Assembly (NCBI RefSeq): GCF_042453785.1
Contig: NC_091674.1
Span: forward strand, 23,204,001 to 23,268,000
Direction: 5' to 3'
Length of the DNA: 64,000 bases
Source: Malus domestica
Taxonomy: Eukaryota > Streptophyta > Magnoliopsida > Rosales > Rosaceae
Shown here: positions 44,449 through 55,822 of the stretch, piece by piece
Numbering within the stretch: the first letter of the stretch is position 1
Layout: each line of letters opens with the position of its first letter
Notes under the pieces: model-generated
Databases searched by the model: none
Seen by the model: only the letters and a program-made list of their open reading frames with translations
What the model was told of the DNA's origin: nothing
Program-made: the position numbers and the translations under genes

Positions 44449-45187
44449 GTTCACAACGCAGAGGAGTATGGCAACATCAAACATGTTTAGGAAAACTGGA
44501 TCAAGGGTTCTGCTCTTATTCTGATGAGCTGCATTGCGTGGAGTGTGTGGCTAATCCTCCAGGTGATCAGAAACTCGATTCAAGGTGGCACATTTTATAC
44601 AAATACTAGCTTCTTGCCATAGGCGCTCTTTTTTTTTAGTTTAGTCTTGACTATTTTTTGGATATTTTCATTTTATTTGAAGAAAAACAAAACTTAATTT
44701 ATGGTTTATAATTAAAAAAAAAATTCAAAAAGGTTAGTAACTTTGTAGGATTGTAATTGTATTCATTTTAATTGATAATACACGGTACAATATTTTAGTG
44801 GATATGATGTTGGGTTCCTACCCATGCGTCCCGGGTTCAAAACTCCTCCCTCTTCTTAAATATCATAATAAATTCTAGTCAAATAACTTTTTGTACAAGT
44901 AGACCTAGGTTCACATAGATTTACATAACCTAGCCCAATAGAATTCTAACCGGAGTCTCATATACTAACAAACTCCTTCTATGTAGGGGGTTTTAACTTA
45001 ATTTGTCCTTGCTTAATAAACTGTTTTCTTTAGCTGTAAGAGGTGACGGGTATTTTTGATACCACCAAATCTGACTTCGTTTATATAGAGATAAATTCGA
45101 AATTGAGTTATTTGTTCAACTTTGGCATTTTTTGCTCCACAGGTTGCAGTGTCCAAAGTCTACCATGCGCCATTGTCACTAACCAGT
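44449..45187 (+). pseudogene. WAT1-related (EamA/nodulin MtN21) transporter fragment
   Basis: Exon piece 44449-44562 reads ENWIKGSALILMSCIAWSVW then LILQ, a membrane helix typical of WAT1/UMAMIT proteins, with a stop just before it. A second piece, 45143-45187, reads VAVSKVYHAPLSLTS, matching the next WAT1 exon (QAPVLKKYPAKLSLT-type), with correct acceptor. The intron between holds a SINE. Upstream exons are replaced by the copia relic and nothing follows, so the gene is dead. Confidence 0.72.
44786..44880 (+). mobile_element. tRNA-derived SINE head
   Basis: TTAGTGGATATGATGTTGG followed by CGGGTTCAAAACTCC (B-box) resembles a tRNA-type head. It lies in the former WAT1 intron. Tail and target duplication were not resolved. 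Confidence 0.5.
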
Positions 45188-45764
45188 GAGCGTTTTCTTC
45201 CATATATCGTACTTATAAGATATGTTCAACTACATAAATTGTGTAAAAAGAATGACCATATATTTGCTGTTGTGAGACATTATATTATTATATATACTAA
45301 AACTCAAACTCCCTTGGTATTGTTCTAGAGCAGTAAAATGGCGAGAATGCCCCTAATTTTTTCCTTCCTCTTCATTTTAATGTTGATTTTGTACAGTGAT
45401 TTGACTGTTTTGTCCTTGCCGCATGCGCAACTCTCATTCCTCCACCTCTGATTTTTTTTTTTTTTTGGGTTTGTGCTCTACTTTTTCAGTACATACTTTC
45501 CACGTGTTGATCATCGGCAGTGTTTCTGTTGAGAGGATTTTTCCCTTTTTGTTTCGTTTTCACTCCTCTCTTTGTTCGCTTTTTCCTATCATTTTTCTGC
45601 TTCTCTCTTTAGCCTCTTTATGTTTCGTCTTCAGTTTTCTGTCTTTGTCTTCTCATCCTTGGTCCAACGCTTCGCACGCCGCCTTCTTGGCGTTTTAAGT
45701 CTTGCTGTTTTCTGGTTAGTTGTGTGTCTTTTTGGTTGCCCTTTTTTTTGTTAATTTTGTATTT
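45188..45764. other. T-rich stretch without recognised gene
   Basis: A plus-strand open frame at 45423-45698 exists, but it is T-rich and rich in Phe/Ser/Leu with no family features. I see nothing supportable. Confidence 0.4.
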
Positions 45765-46030
45765 AGAGTTAGGTCTTTTGTTTGAATTTGGGTTTAGTTG
45801 ATTTTCAAGGTTTTGAGTTGGTTGCCATTTTTTGTTTCTAATTTTTTATTTAGAGTTAGGGTCTTTTGTTTGAATTTGGGTTTAGGTCTTTTGTTTGAAT
45901 TTGGGTTTAGTTGATTTTCAAGGTTTCGAGTTGGTTGCCATTTTTTTTTTCTAATTTTTTATTTAGAGTTAGGTCTTTTGTTTGAATTTGGGTTTACCTG
46001 AATTTGAGTTAGGTCTTTTGTTTGAATGTT
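45765..46030. repeat. Tandem repeat of about 125 bp
   Basis: Units built on TTAGAGTTAGGTCTTTTGTT, TGAATTTGGGTTTAGTTGAT and GAGTTGGTTGCCATTTTTT repeat about two and a half times, with an inner 26-bp duplication of the GGTCTTTTG part. Confidence 0.85.
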
Positions 46031-46339
46031 GCAATTTTAGTACTAACTGTTTTTGTTTTTAGGAACGAGTTAAAGTTGCAGAGTGACAAGCGATTGAACT
46101 GTGGTGTATGGCAATTGACAAGCGATTGAACCTTATGAACAATGTGCAGCAGAGCAGCAGCCATTACACAGCATATGATTCGTGAAGATCATCGTCATTG
46201 CCTGATGTAAAAGAGTAGAATTTTATATTGGTATCTTTCATCACTCGATGTGGAACGAACTAAACAATTATTATTGAAATATATGATTCGGATTATGTTA
46301 CTCAATAGCATCAGTTGGGGTTGCATGTTTGTTGATTCA

Positions 46340-46460
46340 TCATAATTGTTCAGTACTCCTTCGGCCCTTAAGTCAATTCTGATACTATTCATTTTACCCT
46401 TTATTTTGTTCTTATCATTAAAGCTCAAAGTTTTCAAACATTTTTTATTAATTTTCTTTT
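46340..46460 (-). repeat. Second piece of the AAGGAAAACTAATG-type repeat
   Basis: On the minus strand it reads AACTTTGAGCTTTAATGATA then AGGGTAAAATGAATAGTATC, closely related to 17484-17560. It is incomplete. Confidence 0.55.
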
Positions 46461-46835
46461 ATTTTTAATCATGTCTTATAATTTAGCTCAAGTGACTTTT
46501 CACTTCTCACTTCCAAGTTCCAATAGAGCTGTGATTTTAAAAAAGAAAAAGTACTTTTCCCCTAAAAAGGAAGAAAAAGAAAAAGCACTTCAATCATAAA
46601 GTAATGAAAACATTGGTACCTAGTCGTCTTGGTGGCTGGAAGTTTTGTTTCTTTCTCTGTAGCCTGTATAGACTAGTCGTCTTGCTCAAGTTGTCCCCTA
46701 CTTGATTGCTAAAATATATAAGTATATACTTAAACAAGAAGGAGAGCTAAGCTAATTGATGCCATTGACTTCATCACTATTCCTTAAACTCAAGTCACTG
46801 CGAATATCATCCGAAGATCCATCAGTTTGTACGTA

Positions 46836-49800
46836 ATGGATCGTCAGGAGAGTAGTAAGTTGAACAATTATGGAGTTGCAGCAGCTCGACCCTTAATCAA
46901 TATCGTCTTCTCTTGGTCACTTGAGGATGTTCTCAATGCACATCTTTACCGAAATCAGGTTAATTTGTGCTGTTTCTACTGTCCGGCGCTTCTAATTTCT
47001 TTCGTATTCGATCATGTACTTGTCAGTAGTATTGTAAAATTACAACGTCAGTTTTCCTTTCATTTCGTCAACTTGCAGGTGACAAAGATTCCTGATACAT
47101 TTTCTACCGTGACGAGTTACATGAAATCTTTCATTCCTTCACTTGTTGAGGAAACGCATGCTGATCTACTCTCAAGCATGATGAATCTATCGCAGGCCCC
47201 TACTCTCAAAATTCTGACAGTTCAAACTTCTAAGAATCATGGACCTCCTAAAGACTTGTTTTATGATGTTACTTGTGTAGGAACATATGTGCCACAGGTT
47301 GGAGATCTTATTGCCTTAACTGATATTAAACCAAAATGCGTTGATCATTTGAACGGGCCCAGAATTTCCTATCTCATTGCATATGTTCATCGAAGTAGAG
47401 ACAGTAATCTCTCAATACTCTCGTCAAAGCATATCGATACAGGAAGATACACGCATATCAAGACAGATACACTTTTTGCGGTCTATCTAGTGAACATGAC
47501 AACAGCTGTTCGCATATGGAAAGCTTTGAACTTAAAAGGGGCAAATACAAGTTTAACTAAAAACTTGCTGCAACCGCAAGCCAATTCATCACAAGTATTT
47601 TTCCTGGACTCTTATCTCTACTTTAACATCTTTGACGAACTAACCCATCTTCATGCTTTTGCAATACTGATGTGATGACGTACTCTGATTGGATTGCTGA
47701 CCATGTTTAGTTTGTACTCTGATTGGTTAACCTCACAATCTTTTGTCTTTGTCTCTTACAGGGTAGGAATTCGTGTTCAATTTGCTTTGACAACGAAAAA
47801 TGCTACCTATCTGCTACATTTCATGCAATGTGCTCTGATCTAAATGATTCCCAAAAAGCTGCAGTTTTGAATTGTATTAGTTTAAGTAAATGCAACCACC
47901 GTAATACCATAAAACTAATATGGGGACCTCCTGGAACTGGAAAAACGAAGACAGTCGGTATGTCACTCTTTGCCATGGTTAAATTGAAGTGCAGAACATT
48001 AACATGTGCTCCAACCAATATTGCCGTGTTACAAGTAACAGCACGCGTGCTGAGATTGGTAAATCAGTCACTTGATTATGGTAAGTACGGGCTTGGGGAT
48101 ATAATTCTATTTGGGAATGAGCAGAGGATGAAGATTGATGATCATGATGACCTTGTTGATGTATTTCTTGATTATCGTACTAAAATTCTGGCCGAGTGTT
48201 TTGCCCCTTTGAGTGGATGGAAACATCGGTTAGCATCAATGATTGATTTACTTGAGGATCCAAAGGAAAAGTACGCAGTGTATTTGAGAGAAGAAAGGAG
48301 AAGACACAATGAGGTTGAAGAGGGCGATAATACATGGATGACGATGCTGAAGGGAGTGATAATGTCGTTAATCAAAGGTAGAAACTCAACAAGTGACGAT
48401 GATAATGATCTTATGACATTCGAGGAGTTTGTGAAGGAAAAATTTGATTCCATTGGTGAGCGCCTCAAGATTTGTATGGTAAATTTGTACACCCACTTAC
48501 CAACTTCTTGCATGTCCATAAAGGTAGTCAAGGACATGATTACAGCTTTGGATTTGCTCAACTCTTGCAAAGATTTATTTGATGAGGTTGGTTTTTCTAA
48601 TGAAAGGATGCAATTAGTTGTACAAGATTGTGTTTGTATACTGAGGTCACTTCGCGCATTTTCTGTTCCTATTTTGACTGACGAGAAGGAAATAGGAAAT
48701 TTTTGCTTGGAAAATGCTTGCTTAATATGTTGCACTGTCTCGAGCTCTTCTAAATTGTACACAAAAGGAATGAAACCGGTAGAAATATTGATGGTTGATG
48801 AAGCTGCTCAGCTTAAAGAATGTGAATCGTTAATTCCTTTGCAACTCCCTGGTCTTCGCCATGCTATTCTCATTGGGGATCAAAGGCAACTCCCCGCTAT
48901 GGTGAAAAGCAAGGTCTTCATTTCGTCCTCTCCTCTGTGTTTTTCAGGTTTTTGAATACATACATACATAAATACACACACACACGCACACAAAAACACA
49001 CCCACATACACATTATCTAACAGTTTAGTCCATGAACTTGTTAGATCTCCGAGAAGGCTGTATTTGGGAGAAGTTTGTTTGAAAGACTTGTACAGTTGGG
49101 ACACGAGAAGCTCCTTCTCAATGTCCAGTATAGAATGCATCCTTGGATCAGTTTATTTCCTAATAGAGAGTTTTACAACCACCGGTTACTAGATGGTTCG
49201 AATGTCAATAAAAAAAGCTATGACAAGTGCTTTCTTTCGGGAAAAATGTACGGATGCTACTCGTTTATTAATATAGCCAATGGAAAAGAAGAATTTGATC
49301 GCGGGAGTAGCCAGAAAAATATGGCTGAGGTTGCTGTGGTCTATGAGATAGTTGCAAGCCTATACAGAGGTAAATTTTATTGCAAGTCAGTAGATTTTAT
49401 GGCTACGAGTTCTTGAAGATTCTTCTGTGCGTAATTTTTATATCTGGATCGCAGAGTTCACTTGCACAAAGAAGAAGGTTAGTGTCGGAGTAATATCACC
49501 TTACAAAGCACAGGTTGATGCAATTCAAGCGAGAGTCAGAAAATACAGTGCAAACTCTGGAACTAGTGACTTTGCCCTAAGTGTGCGATCTGTTGACGGA
49601 TTCCAAGGTGGCGAAGAGGATGTGATAATAATCTCCACAGTCAGATGTAATGAGAATGGATCTGTGGGATTCCTCTCGAATCGTCAGAGAGCGAATGTGA
49701 TGCTAACACGTGCAAGGTACTCCTCTTACAATACATGTTATTGTAGGTTAGATGTCTGAATTTTTAGTCGTTTAATTTGTTGTACGTTATGTGTCTATAC

Positions 49801-50091
49801 ATACATTGACCAAAAAAATAAAACGCACGCAGGTATTGTCTTTGGATATTGGGGAACGAACCAACTTTGGTTAAGAGTGGGAGTATTTGGAAGAAGGTAA
49901 TTGTTGATGCTAAGAAACGCAAATGTTTCTATAATGCTGGGGAGGACAAGGACTTGTCTCAGGCTTTGGCACTTGCCCTTGTGGATTCGAGCAGTTTCCG
50001 GGAAGTTGATCCCGCGGAGTTCCTTTCAAAACCGTTATCTTCTCTCAGTCTAACAGGAGAGCCACAGACACCATCAAGTAGTTATAGATGA
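46836..50091 (+). CDS. SF1 helicase of the SEN1/UPF1 type
   Basis: Six exons (46836-46958, 47079-47594, 47762-48913, 49045-49369, 49455-49716, 49833-50091) join in phase to 878 residues. Helicase motifs in order: Walker [11 protein letters not shown] (about residue 268), TCAPTNIAV, Walker B VDEAAQ (about 558), GDQRQLPA (about 585), NVQYRMHP (about 625), [30 protein letters not shown] and [13 protein letters not shown]. All residues needed for ATP hydrolysis are present. Family members unwind RNA or RNA/DNA duplexes; plants carry a large branch of uncharacterised SEN1-like proteins with an N-terminal domain like this one ([40 protein letters not shown]). Walker A and B are separated by about 285 residues rich in charged sequence. 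The frame opens at a TTG slightly upstream, but ATG 46836 is the first Met. Confidence 0.93.
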
Positions 50092-51712
50092 GCTTAAAGC
50101 CAAGGCGGTGATTAAGCACTTAAGCTTGCTTAGTTGATGATGCATGAATAATTAGAAAACACCGAGGCTAAAACCTCACACCTAATATTAGGTGGTTCAT
50201 ATTACTTGCTGTAATATTTGATTGATCACTACAACTACTAAGGTAAACGTTTGGTGAGATTATAACAATATCTACTCCACTTATCCCACTACAACCGACA
50301 CCGTTAAAATTTGGCCGAAATGGATGCTTGTTCATCAATTAAGCTACTGTAAATGGTAACAACGGTAATAGCTCCCTTCATATTACTGATTGCCCTAATC
50401 ACTAGCTTGATTAAAGTCATCAACTATATATATTTTACGACACTTCTTTGTAACTCCAATTCAATAATTAGTGACCTCGTTAAAAAAACATCGTAGCTAA
50501 GTTAGAACTTAGAAGAGTGTAACCCTTATTGAGATTATTGATATCACGTTAAACTCTCCAATGCTAGCTCGTTAAAATTTTGCTAGGCACCTAATCAAAA
50601 CGGGAAAAGAAAAAAAACAAAGTAGTAAAACAACATATTTAATGGTTGCTCCCCCTGATAATTGCGTGTTTCTAAATTCAGCTCAACACACTCGATATCC
50701 CACACCAATTTTTAGAAGGCAGACTTTGGCTAGGGTCGAGTAAAAAGGTCCATGAATTGCGGTACCATTGAAACAAATTTGTTAAACTTCAATTTCATGA
50801 TTATCTCAGGCTTACGTGAGTAGATGAATTTCAATGATATGTTGATCGTTATGTTACCTTTGATGCAATGTATTACGTAAATGCATGTACCGTAACCAAA
50901 TTTTTTTTACACTTTGACCTGAGTTATATGTACAATACAATTAAACAACATTAAATTATTATTTTTTATATACATGACAATTCTTAATTTGTTGGCTTTA
51001 TGAAGGACAAGAGTTCTATTAGGAGTAGGCCTCAGCCCGGATCGTTACGATTCGGTATGCCTGAAAGTACCGAATTACTACCGAACCTATAGGGTTTGGT
51101 TCTGTTCGATATGAAGACAAGTCGAATTCGGAATGACCATGGGAGAAATGGTCATTCCAAAGCTGCTCAGCCACACACAAATTTCTTATTGCTGATGCAT
51201 CATTCGAATTCGAAACAGTAAACATTCGTACAAAGAGGGTTGCTATCAAATTTAATGGTAACTTCACATCTATATTTAGTGAGTAGTAAATGCTTTTGAT
51301 AATTTCTATTATTATCTTTTGTTTTAAAAATACTAATTACACTTATGAAAAGTAAATAATTTAATCAATAATAGTTTAGATTAGACATATCGGGTGGAGA
51401 ATAAAAATATTCAAAATATCAATATGCCACATAAGCTTTCAAATTTAAATTTTATGTTTAAAATTTGACATCTCCTTTGAAGATGGTCTTACCACATAGA
51501 TATATAAGAGTAACAAATAACATATCATTTACTCCAACCGAGATGTCAAAACTGACATGGAAAAAAAAAAAAAAAAAAAGCTAAGCTGGCATAGACAAAG
51601 AGATGTCAAATTTGAAGTTGCCTTCAAATATGGTTTTTGCTATTTCCAAAGGCATTCCACTTGCCTTATCTTAAATGCTAGCAAATTTGAAAATGCTAGC
51701 ATATTCGTTAAA
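50092..51712. other. AT-rich intergenic stretch
   Basis: The helicase 3' UTR is followed by AT-rich, repeat-like DNA. Nothing coding is recognised; poly-A at 51560-51578 may be the tail of an old insertion. Confidence 0.45.
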
Positions 51713-51861
51713 AATCTGATCAAAATCTATCATCAAAGATTGTAACCAAATTGTGACACGTGGCGCGACATGATTGGTTAAAAATCTTATCAAAAATCTA
51801 TCCTCAACAATTCTAAAAAAGGTAACGACACGTGGCATGTCTGCATTGGATAAAAATCTTA
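51713..51861. repeat. Direct repeat array with ACACGTGGC words
   Basis: Two units of about 70 bases, each with AATCTATC, a central ACACGTGGC and ending AAAAATCTTATC, are followed by a third unit (53357-53441) on the other side of the Pack-MULE. The MULE target site is the unit end. Confidence 0.65.
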
Positions 51862-52301
51862 GGGTAAATTACATTTTGCTCCTTCAGGTTTGGGATCGAT
51901 TTCAATTTCTTACAACATGTTTAAAACATTTCAGTTTCATACATTGACTTATCATTTTACTTCAATTTCATATATCCGTTAGAAAATCTGTTAAGTAAAT
52001 CATTAAATGATGACGTAACAAATATGGAGTCCTCAACTATGGTGACGTGGCTGCTACATTTATGTAACGTGGCTAAAACGTAATAAAAAAAATTTAATTT
52101 TAAAACTTAGAAAAAAAATCTAAAACACATTCACCCAGATCGCCGTACCCACCCATTCCTTCCTTCCCGTCGACATTGTACCTCCTCAACCAGGCTCAAC
52201 TGGTCCCTCGAGTTCCAGAGCTCTTCTCCTTCTCCATCATTGCTCTTGCTTTTGCAAGGACCTAGATCCGCCACGCCGTGAAAGTACCTTCCTTTTCCTC
52301 C

Positions 52302-52690
52302 TCATTCCTTCTCCCTCATCTTCTCCCTCCAAACCCCCATAAATTTCTGTACTTCTTCCAGAACCCATAAATCAAAATAAGCTTCATCAAGAAACTTCTT
52401 AGTATTATCCAACTTGCCCATCTGAGCATATGAAGACACCAAGAGTTCCACGGCAGAATCATTAGGTGTATGCCTATCACTCCTCATGCAATCAAACACC
52501 AATTTAGCAAATCTTGAAGCCCCATTTGACACAGAGACCTCAAAAGAGAATGTAAGTCCATACACTGCTCCAATTAACCTTATTGAGCTCAAAGAATTTC
52601 AACCCTAATCTCGGATCGTTTAACCGTTTAATAACCTCAAAAGCAATCGAAGGGGAAATGAAGATCTTGGAGTCTCGAACCCAGAAGGTT
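52302..52690 (-). pseudogene. PPR protein gene fragment captured by the MULE
   Basis: The minus strand reads SPSIAFEVIKRLNDPRLGLK then FFELNKVNW in one frame and KLVFDCMRSDRHTPNDSAVE then LLVSSYAQMGKLDNTKKFLD in another. This is the look of the N-terminal part of plant P-type pentatricopeptide proteins (FDCMRSDG, AQxGKLDxAKK). A frame change lies near 52550-52590. Both ends of the protein are missing. In the parent gene the repeats bind organelle RNA. Confidence 0.72.
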
Positions 52691-52831
52691 AGACGGGCTG
52701 TGAAGAACTGGAGGGTCATCTGCAACGCCGCGCCAGCTGAGCTTGGTTGAGGCGTGCAACATCGACGGGAAGGAAGGGATGAGTAGGTGCAACGATCTGG
52801 GTGAAGGTGTTTCATGATTTTTTTTTGTTGA

Positions 52832-53008
52832 GGCGTGAGCAAGCAGTGGGACAAGACGGCGGAGGATGAGCGGCTCTGGGAGCTGATATGCACCAGGCAC
52901 TAAGCCAACACCGGCTGCGGCTGCGGCAGCCAATAGCTGAGATCTGTGGTCCTCGCTCTCGACGGGTTATGGCGGCTTCACGCCCACTACATCTGGCGTC
53001 TCAGCAAG
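52832..53008 (+). pseudogene. F-box protein (GID2/SLEEPY1-like) fragment captured by the MULE
   Basis: The plus strand reads GVSKQWDKTAEDERLWELIC, TRH, ANTGCGCGSQ, LRSVVLALDGLWRLHAHYIW and RLSK across 59 codons, with two stops inside. It matches the region after the F-box in plant F-box proteins of the GID2/SNEEZY type (WEDAAEDERLWE, CTRHWA, RSVVLALGGFRRLHSLYIWPL), as I remember them. It lies in the opposite orientation to the PPR piece. Confidence 0.65.
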
Positions 53009-53365
53009 GTGAAGGGGTAGGTGATGGGGGATAGGAGATGGGAGAAGGGGGTGGGCTCGGGTAAGGGTAATGGGAATGGGCTCGGGTGGGAAAGAAGAAG
53101 GGGATCTTTTTTTTTTCTGTTTGTTTGTTTGTTTTTTTTTTTTTTTAAATTTTTTATTAAGTTTTAGCCATGTTAGCATAGATGGGAATCCCATATTTGT
53201 CACGTCATCACTTAACAGTTTACTTAACAGATTTTATAACGGATGTATGAAATTGAAATAAAATGATAAGTCAATGTATGAAATTGAAATATTTTAAAGA
53301 TGTTGTAAGAAATTGAAATCGACTCCAAACCTGAGGGGGTAAAATGTAATTTACCCAAAATCTTA

Positions 53366-54005
53366 TCAAACTCTATCACCAAAAATTATCTTTTCGGACA
53401 ATGACATGTGGCGCAATGAGAACGATTAAAAACCTTATTCGAAATTACAAATATAATTATTTTGCATTATTTTATAAAATAAAAAATACTAATATTTTAT
53501 TGCATATTATCATGACTATTTAGTTTAAGGGTGAAGATATAAAAGGTAGTTATTGTTCATTAAATGCGGTTAGTTGCCCTAGGGGGCCTTTGTCACGCTA
53601 GAATTGCTCTAACATGGTCATCTTTTACTCTAGTTTTTTAACAAATAATATTTTACACTAGGTATGTAAGATTTAAACTTAGCCACGCAATAAATCCATT
53701 GTAATGATGTGGTATTGAAATCATCATAAAGTGTTAATTAAAGTTGTGATATAAGCATTCATAACAAACCTTACTTTTGACCGAAAGCATTGGTACTCAT
53801 GGCATCACTACCAACCCGAATTCGATCGGTGTGTGAGAAATTCATCATGCATTGCATCATTGACAATTTTGAAGAAGCTAACTCCAGCGTTATAGATTCG
53901 AAATCATACTCCAAAAAATAGGGCTATAAAACTCGTGAGTATTTCTCAGCAGAACTACTTGCTAGCTATTTATATATGCTCGAGGGCATGCAGGTAGTGT
54001 CTGAG
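53366..54005. other. AT-rich spacer before the Sec14-like gene
   Basis: It holds the end of the third ACACGTGGC-type unit and AT-rich sequence. No further feature is recognised. Confidence 0.45.
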
Positions 54006-55574
54006 ATGGAGTGCAAGGAAACCATGAAGGATGAAGCAGAAGAAGCAGGGACACTGATGAGAATTCGTCGTGTGAGAGAATTCGTCGAAGGCAAAGATCC
54101 ATCCTCCAAGGTGCTGTCTTACCAGTGAAAAAATACTTGCATATTTTTTAATTTGTAAGAATCGGTCTTGCAAAAAAGGGTGAAAATAGTAGTTCTAATT
54201 TCAAAAATGAAATTAATATATAGATAGTTTTTGGCTTATAACGTGATTAATTAGTGGTTAATCACTTCTCACAATAAGCTTGAGTACAAAGCCAAAAATT
54301 GAAAGCAACGGTAAATTAGAAATTATTATTCCTTTACTTGGAAGGATGGCTTGATTTACTTGAACCATGTCATGCTTTCTTTGCCAGTGCTGTTCTTCGG
54401 GCGCATTGATCTTGTGTTCTATAGTGGATGATCTGACGATAAGAAGGTTCCTGCGTGCTCGTGATTTGGATATAGAGCAGGCATCTGCAATGTTCCTCAA
54501 GTACTTGAAATGGAGACGCGATTTTGTTCGTAAAGGTTCTATTTCTGCTTCCGAGATTCCAAACCAAATTGCACAGAACACAATGTTTTTACAGGGATCA
54601 GACAAGAATGGATACCCCATAGCAGTTATCCTTGGATATAGACACTTTCAAGACAGCCTCAAGGAATTCAAGCGTACGTTTCCACATTTTTTCAAAATCT
54701 TCATACAATAAGTAACATTTCCTATGGCTCAGAAGAAATCTGATGAGTCTTCCAAATCTAAAAGTTGTATATTTTTGTATGTACAGGTTTTGTAGTCTAT
54801 GGTCTCGACAAGATATGTGCAAAGTAAGTTTTTTTGTCACTCAACCGTGTTCCTAAGCGATTTCTTTTTCTTTTTGCCATTGCAAAGCTATGTAATGTAA
54901 GAGCGCAAGGATATGCAACGTGCGAAACATGTATAGTCCATAGACGATATGTTTTATGTGCTGAATTGAACTTCATGTGTCAGGATTCCGCCAGGACAGG
55001 AGAAGTTCATTGCCATAGGATATCTCGAAGGCTGAAGATATTCAAACAGCGACCTCCGAGGTTACCTTGGAGCTCTTTCAATTTTGCAGGTATCTGTTCA
55101 ACTGCTTAGCATTACTTTTCTATGTACATACAAGATTAAACAAACTTGCTAAGTTGCTAGTCAGATAATATATAAATAACTTCTACAGCGAAAGTGAAAA
55201 CAAAAATATACCAGAAGGATAAAAATTGTCCCATAACATCCATAACTGTCTACTAATCGTTGCAGGACTACTATCCCGAAAGGCTAGGGAAGACGTACAT
55301 CGTCCATGCGCCTCTCATATTCATGAGGGTTTGGAAAATCGTTTACCCTTTTATCGACAACAAAACTAAGAAGGTAAAATTAGCAATCTGCACAAGATGT
55401 TATTTAGCATGAGTGTATACAGCATTTCATACTCCAGAATTCAGATTATCTCGCTTCTCTGTGCAGATAGTATTCGTCGAAAACAAAATGCTGAAATCAA
55501 CTCTGCTCGAAGAGATTGATGAGAGCCGGCTTCCCGAGATATACGGAGGCAAACTACCGTTGGTTCCCGTCTAG
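54006..55574 (+). pseudogene. Sec14/CRAL-TRIO lipid-transfer protein gene, probably broken
   Basis: Exons 54006-54110 (MECKETMKDEAEEAGTLMRI), about 54425-54673 (CRAL-TRIO N: DDLTIRRFLRARDLDIEQAS, FLKYLKWRRDF), 54787-54823, 54984-55089 (PPGQEKFIAIGYLEG, then YSNSDLRGYLGALSILQ), 55266-55373 ([30 protein letters not shown]) and 55467-55574 (VFVENKMLKSTLLEEIDESR, LPEIYGGKLPLVPV). The family moves phosphatidylinositol/phosphatidylcholine between membranes. Two defects: TGA at 55033-55035 stands where GW(G)YSNSD has Trp, and the exon 1 donor (phase 0) does not fit the only visible acceptor of exon 2 (one base would be needed before TGGATGAT). Other junctions fit. It may be a recent pseudogene or carry an allelic stop. 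Confidence 0.8.
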
Positions 55575-55822
55575 GATGACAAATATTGATGAACCATGCC
55601 AAGAGGAAAAGTGAACAAATTAAAGCTCATGTTTCTGCAGAAATCTCATTAAGTTTGCAAATGTATGGATAATATACATATAAATATGCTCTACAACATA
55701 TGATTGTGTTTAAACTTGAAATTTAAAATAATGTTCAACTCTGCTCAATTTGTTAGAAGCTTTTTGCAGGTGTTAAAATATAAAATTGCGTGGATTTCGT
55801 GTGCTAATTTCTTGGAGTACGC

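Larger units (their letters stand above)
51862..53356. mobile_element. Pack-MULE (Mutator-like element) with captured host gene pieces
   Basis: The 1.5-kb element has terminal inverted repeats of about 165 bp (51862-52027 and 53190-53356). Both ends read GGGTAAATTACATTTT inward and stay similar through CATTGACTTATCATTTTA and on to ATGATGACG. A perfect 9-bp duplication AAAATCTTA flanks it (51853-51861, 53357-53365), the length typical for Mutator-like elements. No transposase is present. The interior holds a PPR gene piece on the minus strand, an F-box gene piece on the plus strand and an internal inverted repeat (52130-52203 and 52733-52806). Confidence 0.88.

Noticed and set aside
45423-45698. 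91-residue plus-strand open frame
   Set aside because: Phe/Ser/Leu composition follows from T-rich DNA; no start context, splice sites or family similarity are visible.
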